DNA of 45,616 bases from positions 1-45,616 of the forward strand of contig JAJDER010000135.1 in NCBI GenBank assembly GCA_029259725.1. The letters run 5' to 3'. Origin of the DNA: Planctomycetota bacterium. GTDB lineage: Bacteria; Planctomycetota; B15-G4. The translations under genes and the position numbers were made by a program. The stretch's first letter is position 1. Every line of letters starts with the position of its first letter. A model generated the notes under the pieces. That model worked only from the letters and a program-made list of their open reading frames with translations. It had not been told where the DNA came from and searched no databases. This document shows positions 33,415 through 41,782 of this stretch, in pieces.

Positions 33415-33632
33415 ACGACCACCCTCCCGAGACCCGGCCGCGCCCCGCCTCGCCGCCCGCGTCCCCGGTCTTCGGGCCGGTGCCGCCGGGTTCGCGCCTG
33501 GAGAACCTCGGACTCGGCGTGGCCCTGCTGCTGGACCTGTGCGGGTCGCTGTTCCACCTGATGCTCTTCATTCCCCGGCGCGCGGCTCATCGCGCACGGC
33601 TGCTGGCCACCCTGCAGGAGTCCGACGCGTGA
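33411..33632 (+). CDS. Small single-pass membrane protein
   Basis: 73 aa, starting at a GTG that overlaps the upstream stop by 4 bases. A proline-rich N-terminal half (~1-28) leads to one hydrophobic segment (LGLGVALLLDLCGSLFHLML, ~33-53) and a short basic end. The next gene starts in another 4-base GTGA overlap. No family recognised. Overlaps on both sides make it real and part of a three-gene operon. Confidence 0.72.
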   Translation: MNDHPPETRPRPASPPASPVFGPVPPGSRLENLGLGVALLLDLCGSLFHLMLFIPRRAAHRARLLATLQESDA

Positions 33633-34750
33633 AGCACCGGGGCACCGTCGTCGAGGGCGGCGATCGCGAGTACCTGCTCATCGAGGGCGGCTTCAACGCC
33701 GAGAACCGGGCCGTGACCGTCTTGTGCCGCCCGGGCGACGACCGCTTTCCGCAGGACGCGGACACGTCGCCGGTGACCTGGCTGGACCAGGGCGACTGGT
33801 ATCCGATCGCGCGCTGGAACCCGTCGCGGCTGGACTTCCGCGACAAGGCCTACGAGGAGGGCCGCGAACTCGTGGAGCTCGTGCTCGAGCGCTACGAACG
33901 CACGCGCCCGGAGCCCGAGCCCGCCGCCTGGGCCATCGAGACCGACACCGGCCTCGGCGGCGCACTCGTGGAAACGGTTCCCATGGGCCTCTCGGCCTGG
34001 GTCTTCGACGACGAAGAGCGGGCGTCGGAAGCCCGCGAGGACGGCCGCGTCGTCCCGATCCACGGGCTGGGCCAGTTCTTCACGCACCTCGTGCGCCAGG
34101 GTTACGCCGGCGCGCTGTGGAACCAGCTGCAGCCGGTGTTCTTCTGCATCGACGGCGCAGGCGACCTGCAGTTCATGCGCATCGGCCAGGGCGAGGGCGG
34201 CGAGACTCTGAACATGGAGTGCCTCGACGAGCGCGACGCCTTCCACGACTACGAGGGTGAGGGCGAACTCGAGCTGCTCGACAATCGGGATGCCTGCGAC
34301 CAGCGCATGGTCGAGGAGCTCGGCAAGGTGCCGCTCGTCGGCTGGCCCGACGACGGTGCGCTGTGGTGCCTGGGTCCCGTCGAGGACGAGCCGGCGGTGA
34401 TCCTCTCCGAGAACGACGGGCTGCGCCACGTGCTGCTCTTCGTGACCCGTGAGTGGGCCGACGAGTACGCCGAGGAGCACAAGGAACAGTCCGGCGAGGA
34501 GCTGATCCCGTACGAGGTCGCGGCGTCGGGCCTGGTCCCGTTGCTGACCCGCCCCGAGATGGCCGAGTGTGTCGTGCACGTGGATCCGGGGCGCCATCGC
34601 GCGGCCAGCGGTGTGGTCTGGAGCGACGGCACACGCGTGGTGCTCGACAGCTTCAGCGGCTTCTGGGCCCTCGACGACACCGGCTTCACGCCGATCGAGG
34701 TCGCCGACGCCATCGACGACGCCATCGACGACGACGGCGCGGGCGACTGA
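33629..34750 (+). CDS. Uncharacterised acidic protein, possible SseB-like repeats
   Basis: 373 aa, soluble, very acidic. I see two similar halves: ~120-185 (LSAWVFDDEERASEAREDGR, VVPIHGLGQFFTHLVRQGY) and ~275-345 (HVLLFVTREWADEYAEEH, IPYEVAASGLVPLLTR, CVVHVDPG). The pattern of a beta strand, a 'F..EE.A..' helix, then a short strand and helix resembles the SseB-like N-terminal domain, but I would not name it on that alone. It is the last gene of the operon with the SUMF1-like protein; it converges on aroA with 20 bases between. Confidence 0.7.
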   Translation: MKHRGTVVEGGDREYLLIEGGFNAENRAVTVLCRPGDDRFPQDADTSPVTWLDQGDWYPIARWNPSRLDFRDKAYEEGRELVELVLERYERTRPEPEPAAWAIETDTGLGGALVETVPMGLSAWVFDDEERASEAREDGRVVPIHGLGQFFTHLVRQGYAGALWNQLQPVFFCIDGAGDLQFMRIGQGEGGETLNMECLDERDAFHDYEGEGELELLDNRDACDQRMVEELGKVPLVGWPDDGALWCLGPVEDEPAVILSENDGLRHVLLFVTREWADEYAEEHKEQSGEELIPYEVAASGLVPLLTRPEMAECVVHVDPGRHRAASGVVWSDGTRVVLDSFSGFWALDDTGFTPIEVADAIDDAIDDDGAGD

Positions 34751-34770
34751 CGCGGCCGGGTGCGGCGCGA

Positions 34771-36093
34771 TCAGCCCGACAGGGCGCCGAGAAGCTTCTC
34801 GAACCCTGGGAACGAGACCGAGGAGGAGGACAGGTCCGGCAGCGGCGCGCCGACCGAGCGGTGGGCCACGGCCTGCGCCAGGGCGAGGCGGTGATCGTCG
34901 AACACCGGCGGGTCCGCGGGCACGCTGAAGCTCTCGACACCCTCGATGACGAGCCCGTCGTCCACCACGTCGACGCGGCCCCCGAGGGACTCGAGCAACG
35001 TGGCGATGGTCGCCAGTCGATCCGATTCCTTGTGCCGCAGCTCCGCGAGGCCTGCGAAACGGCTCGTGCCGCGTGCGCGGGCGGCGGCCACGGCGAGGAT
35101 CGGCAGCTCATCGACGAGATCGGGCACGTCCTCGGGCGCGATGTCGAACGCCGTGAGTTCGGCGTGTCCCATGCGCAGATCGCCGCGAGGATCGCCCCGG
35201 GCCGGGACGCCGCCCTGCCCCATGGCGGTGGTGCCGAGCTCGCGCGAGTCGGCGCCGGCATCCAGCTGGCGCGCCAGCACCATCACGCCGGCACCGGCCC
35301 GTTCGAGCGCACGCAGCACGCCCGTGCGGCGCGGCCACAGACCGACGTCGCGGATCCGGATGTCGCTGCCCGGCACGAGCGCGGCGGCCACGAGCAGGAA
35401 CGCCGCGGACGACGGGTCGCCCGGGACGTCCACGTCGGCGGCGTGCAACGGCCCCGGATGCACGGTGGTCGTCCCGGGCGACGCTTCGAGGCGCACGCCG
35501 AAAGCCGGCAGCATGCGCTCGGTGTGGTCGCGGGTCGGGGCGTGTTGGATCACCGTCGTCGGGCTGTCGGCCACGAGCCCGGCCAGGAGCAGCGCGCTCT
35601 TCACCTGGGCGCTGGCCACCTCGACCTGGTGCGTCCGGCCGCGCAACGGCGTGCCGGTCACGGTCAGCGGCAGGCGCAGGTCGTCGGACGCGCGGGTCGC
35701 CTCGATGGAGGCGCCGGCCTCGCGCAGGGGGTGCACGACGCGTCCCATGGGTCGGGCGCGCAGGGACTCGTCGCCATCGAGCGTCCAGCGGCCCACCCGG
35801 CCCGCGAGCAGGCCCAGCAGCAGGCGCGCGGCCGTGCCGGCGTTGGCGCAGTCGAGCGACCCGGTCGTCCTCGGCGCAGCGGTACCGGTCACGCGCCAGC
35901 CGTCGGGAACCGAGGTCACCGTCGCGCCAAGGGCGGCCGCGATCGCAGCGGTGGCCTCGGTGTCGGCCGCCCGCAACGCCCCACGGATGGTCGTGATGCC
36001 CTCGGCGAAGGCCCCGAGCAGGAGCGCACGATGCGTGACCGACTTGTCGCCGGGCACGCGCACGTCGCCGAGGAGGGGAAGCGCTGCGGGCAT
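34771..36093 (-). CDS. aroA: 3-phosphoshikimate 1-carboxyvinyltransferase (EPSP synthase)
   Basis: 440 aa. MPAALPLLGDVRVPGDKSVT with the active-site Lys of GDKS at ~17, LDCANAGTAARLLLGLLAGR, GDESLRARPMGRVVHPL, ASAQVKSALLLAGL, VDVPGDPSSAAFLLVAAAL, DELPILAVAA and RHKESDRLATIATLL are the family motifs. The enzyme joins PEP to shikimate-3-phosphate in aromatic synthesis. The motif LDCANAGTAAR keeps the wild-type class I-like Gly/Ala pattern. The start ATG is only 17 bases from the divergent start of the TraB-like gene. Confidence 0.97.
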   Translation of the reverse strand: MPAALPLLGDVRVPGDKSVTHRALLLGAFAEGITTIRGALRAADTEATAAIAAALGATVTSVPDGWRVTGTAAPRTTGSLDCANAGTAARLLLGLLAGRVGRWTLDGDESLRARPMGRVVHPLREAGASIEATRASDDLRLPLTVTGTPLRGRTHQVEVASAQVKSALLLAGLVADSPTTVIQHAPTRDHTERMLPAFGVRLEASPGTTTVHPGPLHAADVDVPGDPSSAAFLLVAAALVPGSDIRIRDVGLWPRRTGVLRALERAGAGVMVLARQLDAGADSRELGTTAMGQGGVPARGDPRGDLRMGHAELTAFDIAPEDVPDLVDELPILAVAAARARGTSRFAGLAELRHKESDRLATIATLLESLGGRVDVVDDGLVIEGVESFSVPADPPVFDDHRLALAQAVAHRSVGAPLPDLSSSSVSFPGFEKLLGALSG

Positions 36094-36098
36094 GTCCC

Positions 36099-36104
36099 TA
36101 TAGT
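36099..36104 (+). promoter_or_regulatory. -10 box, probably giving a leaderless transcript of the TraB-like gene
   Basis: TATAGT ends 6 bases before the ATG at 36111, so transcription would start at or next to the start codon. There is no ribosome-binding site between. No clear -35 is present. The reverse strand of the same bases reads TATAGG, close to the aroA start, so both genes may share this AT-rich spot. Confidence 0.45.
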
Positions 36105-36110
36105 CGTGAC

Positions 36111-37220
36111 ATGCCTGCCCTCCCCGCAACCGTCCCGGCCGCGAGTTCCCGCGGCCGCCTCGCCGCTGCCGTCGGACTGCTCGCCGCCGCGCTGGCCCTC
36201 GGCGCGAGCCTCGCCCCTCGGGAACCGGCCCCGGACGACCCGGCCGGCGCCGCGCCCTCGACCGCCGCGCGCCTGGTCTTCAAGAACGGCGCGGAGTTGC
36301 AGGGCGAGGTGCGCGGCATCACCGACGGCGTGCTCGACTTCGTGTCCGCCGAGGGCGACGAGTTGCCCCTCGCTCGCGCACACCTGCGGGCCATCGAAGG
36401 AGGTCCGTTCTCCGATCCGCCCATCCTCTGGTCCGGCCCGGCGCCGGAGGGCGTCTCCGCGGAGCGTCCCGACGCCTTCCTGCGCGCCACGCGGGACGAG
36501 TCGCTGGGCACCGGCAGCCTCGACGTGGCCGTGGCCGCCTACGCGGTGCCCGACTCCGAGCGCCGCGTCTACCTCGTGGGCGCCGTGCACATCGCCCACG
36601 CCGCCTGCTTCGCCGAGTTGCAGTCCATCCTCGACGCCACCGACCTGGTGCTCTGGGAAGGCGTGGGAGGTTCGGAGCAGCCCTCGAAGGAGGCCCTGGA
36701 GCGCTTCGACATCCTCTTCCGCACGCAGATCCTGCTCAAGAACATGCTCAACCTCGAGTTCCAGCTCGAGCAGGTCGACTACCGGCGCAGCTTCTGGCGC
36801 AACAGCGACATGACCGCCACGGAGTTGCAGCGCATCCTCGACGAGCGCGACCTGGAGCTGATCCCGAACGAGAAGCTCTTCAAGGCCGTGTTCGGCACGC
36901 TGTTCGAGTTCGTCGATCCCGAGCGGATCGGGCGCAGCGAGCGCGTCGGGCGGCCGTATCGCGCGACCATCGCGCCGATGATGGCGGACACCGAGAAGCT
37001 CTTCGCGCAGGCCGGATCGGTGGCCATCAAGGAGGTGCTGATCGAGATGCGCAACGACGTCGTCATGGCCGACGTCGAGCGCATCCTGGCCGAGGAGGAC
37101 GTCGAGCGCATCAGCGTCTTCTACGGGGCCGCGCACCTGCCCGACATGGACGTGCACCTGCGCGAGGAGCTGGGACTGCGCTACGTCGGCACGCACTGGG
37201 TGCCGGCCTGGACCTTCTGA
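36111..37220 (+). CDS. TraB/PrgY/GumN-like protein with N-terminal membrane segment
   Basis: 369 aa. A hydrophobic stretch is at ~16-36 (LAAAVGLLAAALALGASLA). A short beta region ~50-95 (LVFKNGAELQGEVRGITDGV) resembles an SH3/Sm-like module. The main domain, ~130-365, has the paired His motifs of the TraB/PrgY/GumN fold: VYLVGAVHIAHAACFAELQS (~153-172) with DLVLWEGV, and VFYGAAHLPDMDVHL near the end. Members are thought to be metalloprotease-like (Tiki relatives), acting on peptide signals or Wnt in distant cases; the substrate here is unknown. It converges with the BY-kinase gene, 25 bases apart. Confidence 0.86.
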   Translation: MPALPATVPAASSRGRLAAAVGLLAAALALGASLAPREPAPDDPAGAAPSTAARLVFKNGAELQGEVRGITDGVLDFVSAEGDELPLARAHLRAIEGGPFSDPPILWSGPAPEGVSAERPDAFLRATRDESLGTGSLDVAVAAYAVPDSERRVYLVGAVHIAHAACFAELQSILDATDLVLWEGVGGSEQPSKEALERFDILFRTQILLKNMLNLEFQLEQVDYRRSFWRNSDMTATELQRILDERDLELIPNEKLFKAVFGTLFEFVDPERIGRSERVGRPYRATIAPMMADTEKLFAQAGSVAIKEVLIEMRNDVVMADVERILAEEDVERISVFYGAAHLPDMDVHLREELGLRYVGTHWVPAWTF

Positions 37221-37245
37221 AGACGCGGGACGCGCCGAACGCGGC

Positions 37246-38151
37246 TCAGACCGTCGGGCCGTCCTCGCCGGTGCCCTGGTCGTCCTTCTGGCGCTTGATG
37301 AACGCCTTCTCCTGCTTGCGCAGCCGCTTCTCGGTGCGCTCGCGAGAGCGACGCCGATCGCGTTCCTGCCGCGCGAGCTCGTAGTCGCCGGCGTCGACGC
37401 GGTAGTAGCCCTGGCGGTCGGCGTCATCGCGGTCCGGTGACAGGCCGGTGAGGAACGTGCCCAGCACGCGGCCCCCGGCGCTGCGCAGGTTGGTCACCGT
37501 GCGGTCGACGAGATCCTTGCTGGTCTCGTCCATGCGCACGATGATGACCGCGCCGTTGGTGCACTTGGACAGCGTGCACGCGTCGGTGTAGGGATTGACC
37601 GGCGGCGTGTCGATCACCACCCAGGTGTAGCGGCGCTTGAGTTCCGAGATGAGGTTGGCGAAGCGTTCGCTGCCCAGGAGCTCGGCCGGGCTGCTCGGCT
37701 CCTCGCCGGTTCCGATCAGGTCGAGGTTGGGGATGATCGTGTGGTGCACGATCTCGGTCAGGCTGGCGCGGTCCTCGAACAGTTCGCTCACGCCGGCCTC
37801 GGCCGGGACGCCGAGGATGCCGCACTGCGACGGCGACCGGAAGTCCACGTCGATCAGGCACACGCGCATGGCCGGCAACTCCGCCAGGCAAGCCGCGAGG
37901 TTCGCGGCGCTGACCGACTTGCCCTCGCCCTTCTTGCTGCTCGTCACCACGATCGCCCAGGGACCGCCGCTGCGGTTGAGGGCCACGAGGTTGGTGCGGC
38001 AGGCGCGATACTGCTCGGCGTGCAGGCTGCGCGGGTCGTGGTACATGACCAAGTGGGGGTCGACGCTGCTCAGCAGGCCCCCGGGGCGCTCACGCACCTC
38101 GGGCGGCAGTTCGAACTCGCCGCTGTCGGGGCTCGGGTTCTCAGGCGTCAT
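37246..38151 (-). CDS. Stand-alone BY-kinase/CpsD-like ATPase
   Basis: 301 aa, cytoplasmic. HAEQYRACRTNLVAL is the standard start of the CpsD/CapB kinase domain. Walker A TSSKKGEGKSVSAANLA (~69-85), Walker A' VCLIDVDFRSPSQCGIL (~96-112) and Walker B VVIDTPPVN (~177) are intact. A few tyrosines near the C-terminus (GYYRVDAGDYELA) could be autophosphorylation sites, but the end is a long basic tail (RQERDRRRSRERTEKRLRKQ) instead of a Tyr cluster. No Wzz/CapA activator or polysaccharide genes are near. The ATG overlaps the end of the acyl-CoA dehydrogenase gene upstream on this strand by 4 bases. Confidence 0.88.
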   Translation of the reverse strand: MTPENPSPDSGEFELPPEVRERPGGLLSSVDPHLVMYHDPRSLHAEQYRACRTNLVALNRSGGPWAIVVTSSKKGEGKSVSAANLAACLAELPAMRVCLIDVDFRSPSQCGILGVPAEAGVSELFEDRASLTEIVHHTIIPNLDLIGTGEEPSSPAELLGSERFANLISELKRRYTWVVIDTPPVNPYTDACTLSKCTNGAVIIVRMDETSKDLVDRTVTNLRSAGGRVLGTFLTGLSPDRDDADRQGYYRVDAGDYELARQERDRRRSRERTEKRLRKQEKAFIKRQKDDQGTGEDGPTV

Positions 38152-39824
38152 CGACGGGTCTCCGGCATTCCCTCGTGATCGGACACGAAGGCGGCCGCTC
38201 TCAACAGCAACTCGTGGTCATTGTCGCGAAGAGAGCTCTGGGCGTCACGCGCCCGGCGGGCCAGACGCCGGCAGGCGCCCTGGGCGAGCACGATCTCGGC
38301 CGCCGCGGCCTCCTCGCCCAACTCCTCGAAGGCGCTCGTCGCCCGGGACAGGACGGCCGCCTGGCCGAACAGGGCCAGGGCCTGATCCGACAGGGCTGCC
38401 AGGGTCAGCTGGCGTTCCCCGATGTCCCTGCCATGGGTCTGCAGGGCCGTCGCCGCGGTCTGGGCCAGGGTCGTGGTGCCCATGGCGAGGGCCACCGCAT
38501 CGACCTGGAGCGGACCCGGCACGGCAGGCACGTCCGGCGCCTCGAGCCCGCGCACGCGTTTCTCCAGGTCGCCGTCCCCACCGGCCTTCAGCGCATCGCC
38601 CAGGACCCGCAGGCCCGCCTTGGCCACCATGATGCGCAGGATCTCGTTGGTGCCCTCGAAGATCATGTTCACGCGGGCGTCGCGCAACATGCGCTCGTAC
38701 GGGTAGTCGGTCGTGAAGCCGTTGCCGCCCGCGCACTGCACCGCGTCGTTGACCACGGCCCACAGCGTCTCGGTGCCCATGATCTTGCACAGCGCCGCCT
38801 CGAGCGCGCTGTCCGCCATGCCCGCATCGACCATGCCGGTGGTCAGGTAGACCATCGACTCCAGGGCGTACACGAGCTGCGCGTTGCGGCCGAGCTTCTC
38901 CTGGATCAGCTCGAAACTGCCGATGGGCCGGCCGAACTGCTGGCGTTCGCTGGTGTAGCGGGCCATCTCCTCGATCAGCACGCGGCTGGCCCCGAGGCAG
39001 TTGCTGGCCAGCCCCGTGCGCCCGGCGTTGAGCACGGCCATGGCGATGCCGAAGCCCTGGCCGACCTCACCGACGACGTTGCCGTCGGGCACGCGCACGC
39101 CCTCGAAGAGCAGCGGCACCGTCGAGCTGCCGCGGATGCCCAGCTTGTCCTCTTCCTTCTGGGGCTCGACGCCCATGCCCTTCTCGACCAGGAAGCAGGT
39201 GATCGACGGGCGGCCGTCCTCGCGCGGTGCATCGGGCGTGCGAGCGAAGACCGTGAAGAGGTCCGCGAAGCCGCCGTTGGTGATCCACAGCTTCTCGCCG
39301 TCGAGGATCCAGCCGTCGCCGTCCGGGTCGCGCCGGGCCGTGGCCTTCAGCGCCTGCGCATCGCTTCCGGCTCCCGGCTCCGAGAGCGCGAAGCAGGCCT
39401 TGAGCTCGCCCGTCGCGAGACGTGGCAGGTAGCGCGACTTCTGCTCGTCGGTCCCGAAGCGCAGCAGCGCCTTGATGCCGATGGTGCTGTGGCCGCCCGA
39501 CAGGATCGGCACAGCGCCGTCATGGCGCGCCAGCTCCTCGCCGATCTTCGTGTACTGGGTGTTGTTCAGGTCGAGACCGCCGTACTCCTCGGGCACCACC
39601 AGGCCGAACAAGCCCAGCGCCGCCAGTCCGTCGAGCACCTCCGCGGGGACGCGGTGGGCCTGGTCGATGGCCCCGGCATCCACGTTTTCCTCGCAGAAAC
39701 GGGAAATCTGTTCGCGGACCATGCCGAGCAGTTCGGCGTCCTCGCCGGACAGCCGCGGATACGGGAAGAGCTGGTCGGAGCGCAGGTCGCCGAGGAAGAG
39801 GGGCTTCACGAAGGAGTCGGACAT
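38148..39824 (-). CDS. Acyl-CoA dehydrogenase (VLCAD/ACAD9-like)
   Basis: 558 aa, longer than the ~380 aa short/medium-chain enzymes because of a C-terminal helical extension (~440-558), as in very-long-chain types. Motifs: GLFGLVVPEEYGGL, CFALSEPGAGSDAQALKATA (FAD/acyl site), GEKLWITNGGFADLF, EDKLGIRGSSTVPLLFEGV, AVQCAGGNGFTTDYPYERML and the catalytic base Glu390 in MIFEGTNEI. It oxidises acyl-CoA to enoyl-CoA in fatty acid breakdown, passing electrons to ETF. It is the first gene of a pair with the BY-kinase. It is divergent from the riboswitch region. Confidence 0.95.
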   Translation of the reverse strand: MSDSFVKPLFLGDLRSDQLFPYPRLSGEDAELLGMVREQISRFCEENVDAGAIDQAHRVPAEVLDGLAALGLFGLVVPEEYGGLDLNNTQYTKIGEELARHDGAVPILSGGHSTIGIKALLRFGTDEQKSRYLPRLATGELKACFALSEPGAGSDAQALKATARRDPDGDGWILDGEKLWITNGGFADLFTVFARTPDAPREDGRPSITCFLVEKGMGVEPQKEEDKLGIRGSSTVPLLFEGVRVPDGNVVGEVGQGFGIAMAVLNAGRTGLASNCLGASRVLIEEMARYTSERQQFGRPIGSFELIQEKLGRNAQLVYALESMVYLTTGMVDAGMADSALEAALCKIMGTETLWAVVNDAVQCAGGNGFTTDYPYERMLRDARVNMIFEGTNEILRIMVAKAGLRVLGDALKAGGDGDLEKRVRGLEAPDVPAVPGPLQVDAVALAMGTTTLAQTAATALQTHGRDIGERQLTLAALSDQALALFGQAAVLSRATSAFEELGEEAAAAEIVLAQGACRRLARRARDAQSSLRDNDHELLLRAAAFVSDHEGMPETRR

Positions 39825-39894
39825 CCCGCCATCATGCCCGGCCGCGGGCCCGGGCCAAGCCCCCGCCCGTCGCCGCGTCCGTCCGGCACCCCCG

Positions 39895-39928
39895 TTGACA
39901 GTGCGCTCGCCGTGTGGGAGATGTACGG
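39895..39928 (+). promoter_or_regulatory. Promoter of the cobalamin riboswitch transcript
   Basis: A perfect -35 TTGACA (39895-39900) is followed 18-19 bases on by an AT-containing GATGTAC that can only be a weak -10. Start of transcription would fall near 39929, exactly where the 5' arm of riboswitch stem P1 begins, which supports both calls. Confidence 0.6.
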
Positions 39929-40161
39929 GTCTGCCGACCGTCAGGCCGGCCTGCTCTTTCGCAGTACCTGGTACGAACTCGTTTGACGGCTTCGGGGAAG
40001 ACGGTGTGAATCCGTCACGGTCCCGCCGCTGTAAGCGGAGTCAAAGGACGCCACGGGAGGTTCCGCATCGCGGGACGGACCCACGCCACTGTTCTCCTCG
40101 AGGAGAGCGGGAAGGCGCGCCCGGAGGTCAATCCGCAAGTCAGAACACCCGGTCGACAGAC
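39929..40161 (+). promoter_or_regulatory. Cobalamin (B12) riboswitch
   Basis: The class I cobalamin aptamer core is complete and in order: GGGGAAGACGGTGTGAATCC, then CGGTCCCGCCGCTGTAAGCG, GAGTC, GCCACTG, GGGAAGGCG and the B12-box-like AAGTCAGAACACCCG. The ends close as a P1 stem: GTCTGCCGACCG (39929-39940) pairs with CGGTCGACAGAC (40150-40161) over 12 positions with one mismatch. The following ~225 bases to the ATG at 40386 form the expression platform; I could not settle whether it works by termination or by blocking translation. In this family binding of adenosyl- or methylcobalamin usually turns the gene off. Confidence 0.93.
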
Positions 40162-40385
40162 TGTTCGTGCGCTCCCCGGATCTGGGAGGCACGGACCGTC
40201 CGTTGGGCAGGACCTCGGTCCTGGGCACCGGCCTCCCGCCACGCGGGAACCGGCGCACACCTGTCTCGGGTCTCCGGCGGCCGTTCGCACCGGGAATCCG
40301 TGGATGCTCCGGTGTTCCGCGGATGGCGAGTCGCCTTCAAGGCCGGGGTGGACCTCTCGTTCACCCTCACCTTGGAGTCTTTTCG

Positions 40386-41726
40386 ATGCTTCGCGACACC
40401 CTCGCGGCGACCGCGGTCGCCGCCCTCGCGTCAGGCGCTCTCGCCGACGATTTCCCCGTTCCGTCCGGCTTCAACCTCGAGTCGGGCGTGCTCGCGCTGC
40501 CGATCCACGGCGTCCTCGACGACGGCCGGCTGCTGCTCACCACCGGCGAGTTCGGCGACGACAAGTTGCGCGTCCTCGAGCTCGACGGCAGCACGACGCT
40601 CTTCGCCACCGGCTTCGGCTCGTTGGCCGGCTTCGCGCAGGCGGCCGACGGGACGATCCTGGTCGGTGACTCCTTCTCCTTCGGGAGCATGACCGGCGCG
40701 GATCTCGTCGAGCTGCGCGACCTCAATGGCGACGGCGACGCCCTCGATCCGGGCGAAACGACCGCGTTCCCGGTCCCGCTGCCGCCGATGAGCGACACGC
40801 TGACCCTGCTGCCCTTCGGCCTGGCCTTCCGCCCGGGCACCGACGAGCTCTACGTCTCGGGCTCGACCTTCTCGCCGGTGGGCGGCGTGGTGCGCATCGC
40901 GGACGGTGTCGCCACTCCCTATGCCGAGGGCATGGGCTTCGCCGGCAACCTCGCGTGGGCCGACGGCGAGCGGCTGCTCGTGGCCGATCCGGGCCTGGGG
41001 CTCGACGGACAGGGTCGCGTGGTCAGCCTGACCGATGCCAATGCCGACGGCGACGCCCTGGACGCGGGTGAGGCCGTGGACTTCGCGGCCGGCTTCACCG
41101 GATCGAGCGGCCTGGCCATCGCGGCCGACGGCACGGTCTACCTCTCGGCGACCACGGCCAGCGACGGCAGCAAGTCCGTCAGCCGCCTGCTCGCCGACCG
41201 GGACGACGACGGCAGCTCCGACGGAGTGGACGTGGACTGGGCCACCGGCTTCGGCTTCTCCACCGGCTTGACCCTGATCGAGGGACCGGGCGGCCTGGTG
41301 GCGGGCGCCGACGGGGACGGTCGGCTCTACGTGACCGACTTCTTCGACCCCTTCCCGGCCCCCCCGATCATCCGCTCGATCCGCTCGGCGCCTCTCGCAT
41401 CGGTTTCCATCGATGGAACCGTCGCCGCAAATTCCGCTTTCGACCTGGTCGCCGATGCCGCTCTTGGGGCCGCGGTGTCCTTCGTTCTTTCCCTCGACCA
41501 GAGCAGCAACACGATCCCCGGGCTGGGCGACATCTGCCTCGGCTTCGGTGCCCCCTTCGCGATCTCACCGATGGTCCCGGCCGACGGCACGGGGGAAGCC
41601 CGCCTGCCGGTGATCTTCCACGGGCTCGAGGCCGCCGTCGGTCTGGAGTTCACGCTCCAGGCCTTCGCGTTCCAGAACGGTGACATCGGAATCAGCAACG
41701 CCCTCGACGTCACCATCGAGCCGTGA
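40386..41726 (+). CDS. Secreted beta-propeller protein under cobalamin riboswitch control
   Basis: 446 aa; GGAG 8 bases upstream of the ATG. Signal peptide MLRDTLAATAVAALASGALA, cleaved before DDF. Residues ~25-340 show five to six NHL/SMP-30-like blades: LAGFAQAADGTILVGDS, LAFRPGTDELYVSGS, NLAWADGERLLVADPG, GLAIAADGTVYLSATT and GADGDGRLYVTDF. Three insertions carry calcium-loop motifs (LRDLNGDGDALDPGE, LTDANADGDALDAGE, LADRDDDGSSDG). The last ~100 residues form a beta-rich domain ending QNGDIGISNALDVTIEP, distantly like the C-terminal domain of the proteins at 1741-4735. No B12 enzyme, transporter or known B12-binding motif is recognised, so the link to cobalamin rests on the riboswitch. Confidence 0.88.
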   Translation: MLRDTLAATAVAALASGALADDFPVPSGFNLESGVLALPIHGVLDDGRLLLTTGEFGDDKLRVLELDGSTTLFATGFGSLAGFAQAADGTILVGDSFSFGSMTGADLVELRDLNGDGDALDPGETTAFPVPLPPMSDTLTLLPFGLAFRPGTDELYVSGSTFSPVGGVVRIADGVATPYAEGMGFAGNLAWADGERLLVADPGLGLDGQGRVVSLTDANADGDALDAGEAVDFAAGFTGSSGLAIAADGTVYLSATTASDGSKSVSRLLADRDDDGSSDGVDVDWATGFGFSTGLTLIEGPGGLVAGADGDGRLYVTDFFDPFPAPPIIRSIRSAPLASVSIDGTVAANSAFDLVADAALGAAVSFVLSLDQSSNTIPGLGDICLGFGAPFAISPMVPADGTGEARLPVIFHGLEAAVGLEFTLQAFAFQNGDIGISNALDVTIEP

Positions 41727-41736
41727 GGCGTTGATC

Positions 41737-41782
41737 ACGACAGGGATGGGGACTTGAATCCCACCCGCTGCCCTGTGACTGT
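41737..41782 (+). promoter_or_regulatory. Structured element in the methyltransferase leader (terminator or degenerate cobalamin-like core)
   Basis: Ten bases after the propeller stop, ACAGGG pairs with CCCTGT around an inner TGGG/CCCA stem. The order GGGA, GGG, GAATCCC, GCTGCCC, ACTGT recalls the cobalamin aptamer core, but no B12 box follows. A second hairpin GGAGAG/CTCTCC is at ~41800-41823. These may simply end the propeller transcript. The 269-base gap up to 41996 holds no gene. Confidence 0.35.

Noticed and set aside
41741-41781. Minus-strand reading as a tRNA 3' half (GGGATTCAAGTCCC resembles a T arm)
   Set aside because: No acceptor, D or anticodon arm can be drawn at the right distance, and the fifth stem pair fails.
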